Shown: positions 62,281 through 64,000 of the stretch, in pieces
Position numbering within the stretch: the first letter of the stretch is position 1
Layout of the letters: each line of letters begins with the position of its first letter
Source: Nitratireductor pacificus pht-3B
GTDB taxonomy: Bacteria > Pseudomonadota > Alphaproteobacteria > Rhizobiales > Rhizobiaceae
Length of the DNA stretch: 64,000 bases
Direction: 5' to 3'
Assembly (NCBI RefSeq): GCF_000300335.1
Contig: NZ_AMRM01000006.1
Coordinates: forward strand, 174,380-238,379
The notes under the pieces: generated by a model
What the model was told of the DNA's origin: nothing
Seen by the model: the letters and a program-made list of their open reading frames with translations, nothing else
Databases searched by the model: none
Made by a program: the position numbers and the translations under genes

Positions 62281-63108
62281 ATGGTCACCTATCTCGAAGC
62301 CGAACAAGCTCCCCTGCGCAACACCGGTCAGATTCGCCTCTATGGCGAGCCCGGCTTCGCCGGCATGCGCAAAGCCGCCAGCCTGACCGCCCGCTGCCTC
62401 GACGAGCTGGCGGCGATGGTCGCGCCCGGCGTGACGACGGCCGCCATCGACCGCTTCGTGTTCGAATTCGGCATGGACCACGGCGCGATCCCGGCGACGC
62501 TCAATTATCGCGGCTATACGAAATCCTGCTGCACCTCGATCAACCATGTGGTCTGCCACGGCATTCCCGACGACAAGCCCCTGCGCGACGGCGACGTCGT
62601 CAACATCGACGTGACCTACATCCTCGACGGTTGGCACGGCGATTCCAGCCGCATGTATCCGGTGGGAACGATCAAGCGGGCCGCGGAGCGCCTGCTCGAA
62701 GTGACCCATGAATGCCTGATGCGCGGCATCGCGGCGGTCAGGCCCGGAGCGCGCACCGGCGCCATCGGCGCGGCCATCCAGTCCTATGCCGAAGGCGAGC
62801 GCTGCTCGGTGGTGCGCGATTTCTGCGGCCATGGCGTCGGACTCCTGTTCCACGACGCACCGAACATCCTGCACTATGGCAGCGCCAATGAAGGCGTCGA
62901 GATGCGTCCGGGCATGATCTTCACCATCGAGCCGATGATCAATCTGGGTCGTCCGCACGTCAAAGTCCTGTCGGACGGCTGGACTGCGGTCACCCGCGAC
63001 CGCTCCCTGTCGGCTCAGTACGAGCATACGATCGGCGTGACGGACACGGGCTGCGAAATTTTCACGCTGTCGCCTGCGGGACTCGACCGACCCGGCCTGC
63101 CCGCCTAA
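62281..63108 (+). CDS. map: Methionine aminopeptidase, type I
   Basis: 275 residues. It removes the N-terminal Met from nascent proteins. Metal ligands in the pita-bread fold: NIDVTYILDGWHGDSSRM (two Asp), GHGVGLLFHDAPN (His), FTIEPMINLG (Glu) and YEHTIGVTD (Glu). SINHVVCHGIPDD holds the substrate His. ATG 62281. Possibly co-transcribed with sfsA and radC. Confidence 0.97.
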   Translation: MVTYLEAEQAPLRNTGQIRLYGEPGFAGMRKAASLTARCLDELAAMVAPGVTTAAIDRFVFEFGMDHGAIPATLNYRGYTKSCCTSINHVVCHGIPDDKPLRDGDVVNIDVTYILDGWHGDSSRMYPVGTIKRAAERLLEVTHECLMRGIAAVRPGARTGAIGAAIQSYAEGERCSVVRDFCGHGVGLLFHDAPNILHYGSANEGVEMRPGMIFTIEPMINLGRPHVKVLSDGWTAVTRDRSLSAQYEHTIGVTDTGCEIFTLSPAGLDRPGLPA

Positions 63109-63165
63109 TATCCTGACGTGAAGCAGCAATGGGGCGGCAACCATTGCGCGCGACGGGGGCACGGC

Positions 63166-63903
63166 ATGGGCGCAGACGACGAACGTGTTTTCTTCGGCGA
63201 GGGACCGACCCTGCCGATCCGCCAGAAGGACAAACCGCATTTTCACGGCCATCGCGACCGGCTGCGGCTCCGCTTTGCCGATGGGGGCAGCGACGCGCTG
63301 TCGGACTACGAACTTCTCGAGCTCTATCTCTTTCGCGCCATACCGCGCGCCGACACCAAGGCGCCGGCCAAGGCGCTGCTGAAGCGTTTCGGCTCGCTGG
63401 CCGAGGTGCTGGGCGCGCCGGAAAAGCTGCTCGGCGAGGTGCCCGGCATCGGCCAGGCGGCGGCGCGCGACCTGAAGCTGGTCGCCACCCTCGCCCAGCG
63501 CATGCTGAAGGCCGAGCTGCACGGGCGCCAGGTGCTTTCCTCATGGTCGCAGGTGATCGATTATTGCCACGCCGTGATGGCCTTTGAGCAGCGCGAACAG
63601 TTCCGCATCCTCTTCCTCGACAAGAAGAACCAGCTGATCGAGGACGAGGTGCAGCAGACCGGTACGGTCGACCATACGCCGGTCTATCCGCGCGAGATCG
63701 TGCGCCGGGCGCTGGAACTCTCCGCAAGCGCCGTCATCCTCGTGCACAACCACCCCTCGGGGGATCCCACGCCCTCGCGCGCCGACATCGAGATGACGAA
63801 AACCATTGTCGAGACCGCCGCGCCGCTCGGAATCGTGATCCACGACCACATCATCGTCGGCAAGTCAGGACATGTGAGCTTCAAAGGCCTGCAGCTCATC
63901 TGA
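63166..63903 (+). CDS. radC: RadC/YeeS-family JAB protein
   Basis: 245 residues. N-terminal helix-hairpin-helix ([19 protein letters not shown]) and the JAMM zinc motif [14 protein letters not shown] near the C-terminus. Despite its name, a direct DNA-repair role of RadC is doubtful. ATG 63166; a GTG at 63118 without an RBS is an alternative. Nothing is seen in 63904-64000 except the edge of a likely repeat. Confidence 0.94.
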   Translation: MGADDERVFFGEGPTLPIRQKDKPHFHGHRDRLRLRFADGGSDALSDYELLELYLFRAIPRADTKAPAKALLKRFGSLAEVLGAPEKLLGEVPGIGQAAARDLKLVATLAQRMLKAELHGRQVLSSWSQVIDYCHAVMAFEQREQFRILFLDKKNQLIEDEVQQTGTVDHTPVYPREIVRRALELSASAVILVHNHPSGDPTPSRADIEMTKTIVETAAPLGIVIHDHIIVGKSGHVSFKGLQLI

Positions 63904-64000
63904 GGCGTCGTGTGCCGGAGCGCCCCAGGCGCGCTCCAGAGGTTCAGGCCCTGTCAGGACGCTGCACCGGCGCTTGTGCGTGGTTCGACAGGCTCACCAT

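Overview
The window is about 64 kb of GC-rich, densely coding chromosome from an alphaproteobacterium, most likely a member of the Hyphomicrobiales (Rhizobiales). The evidence is gene content and order: DUF1476/ATPase zeta diverging from purC-purS-(small coiled-coil gene)-purQ, then purL, bolA and CGFS grxD, followed by rpsD, murI, a TrmJ-like methyltransferase, icd, alaS and recA. PHA synthase, the split XdhC genes and a GAAC/GTTC-type SOS site upstream of recA fit the same group. A family-level name (for example Phyllobacteriaceae) is inference only. I see no phage, insertion sequence, CRISPR array or plasmid backbone; this looks like core chromosome with a few accessory patches.

Layout. 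1-6240 (minus): a tightly overlapped operon of flavin reductase, coxD-like MoxR ATPase, coxE-like VWA protein, two half-XdhC proteins, a molybdopterin-binding/nucleotidyltransferase fusion, and a secreted alpha/beta hydrolase cut by the window edge. This is a maturation set for a molybdenum hydroxylase whose structural genes are not here. 6489-9849 (plus): a periplasmic binding protein, an autoprocessing S58/NylC-like hydrolase, a DUF2259 secreted protein and a membrane protein. 9910-21848: purine biosynthesis (purB, purC, purS, purQ, purL), interrupted by a VOC protein, a small hydrolase, an HpaI aldolase, DUF1476, a lipoprotein, a Pr6Pr membrane protein and a DUF1127/MocR divergent pair. 21615-22294: bolA and grxD. 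22504-27262: Bcr-type MFS exporter, ttcA, rpsD, murI, trmJ-like. 27315-35000: DnaQ-CBS-DUF294 fusion, icd, alaS, recA.

35178-37053: psuK-psuG pseudouridine catabolism, divergent from recA. 37117-39348: a membrane-anchored AraC regulator and a secreted hydrolase. 39638-46218: OmpA lipoprotein, diguanylate cyclase, aldo/keto reductase, a DUF1624 acyltransferase with a Cys-rich tail, an ICMT-like methyltransferase, a MerR regulator and an MFS transporter. 46259-51817: thrS, yidD, a NifU/IscU-like scaffold, folE, hisI, patatin phospholipase. 51832-57925: recJ, glpX, hom, an AlaC-type aminotransferase and a lipoprotein, all on the minus strand. 58038-63903: phaC, an M15 peptidase lipoprotein, tRNA-Glu(UUC), sfsA, map and radC.

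Most genes are housekeeping. The least explained material is the cox-type maturation operon with its extra genes, the DnaQ-CBS-DUF294 fusion, the small gene inside the purSQ operon, the Cys-rich tail of the DUF1624 protein, and a near-leaderless MocR regulator whose start codon lies inside a perfect palindrome. Intergenic stretches with no visible gene include 44437-44952 and 50525-50842. All calls were made by reading the sequence; no database search was possible.
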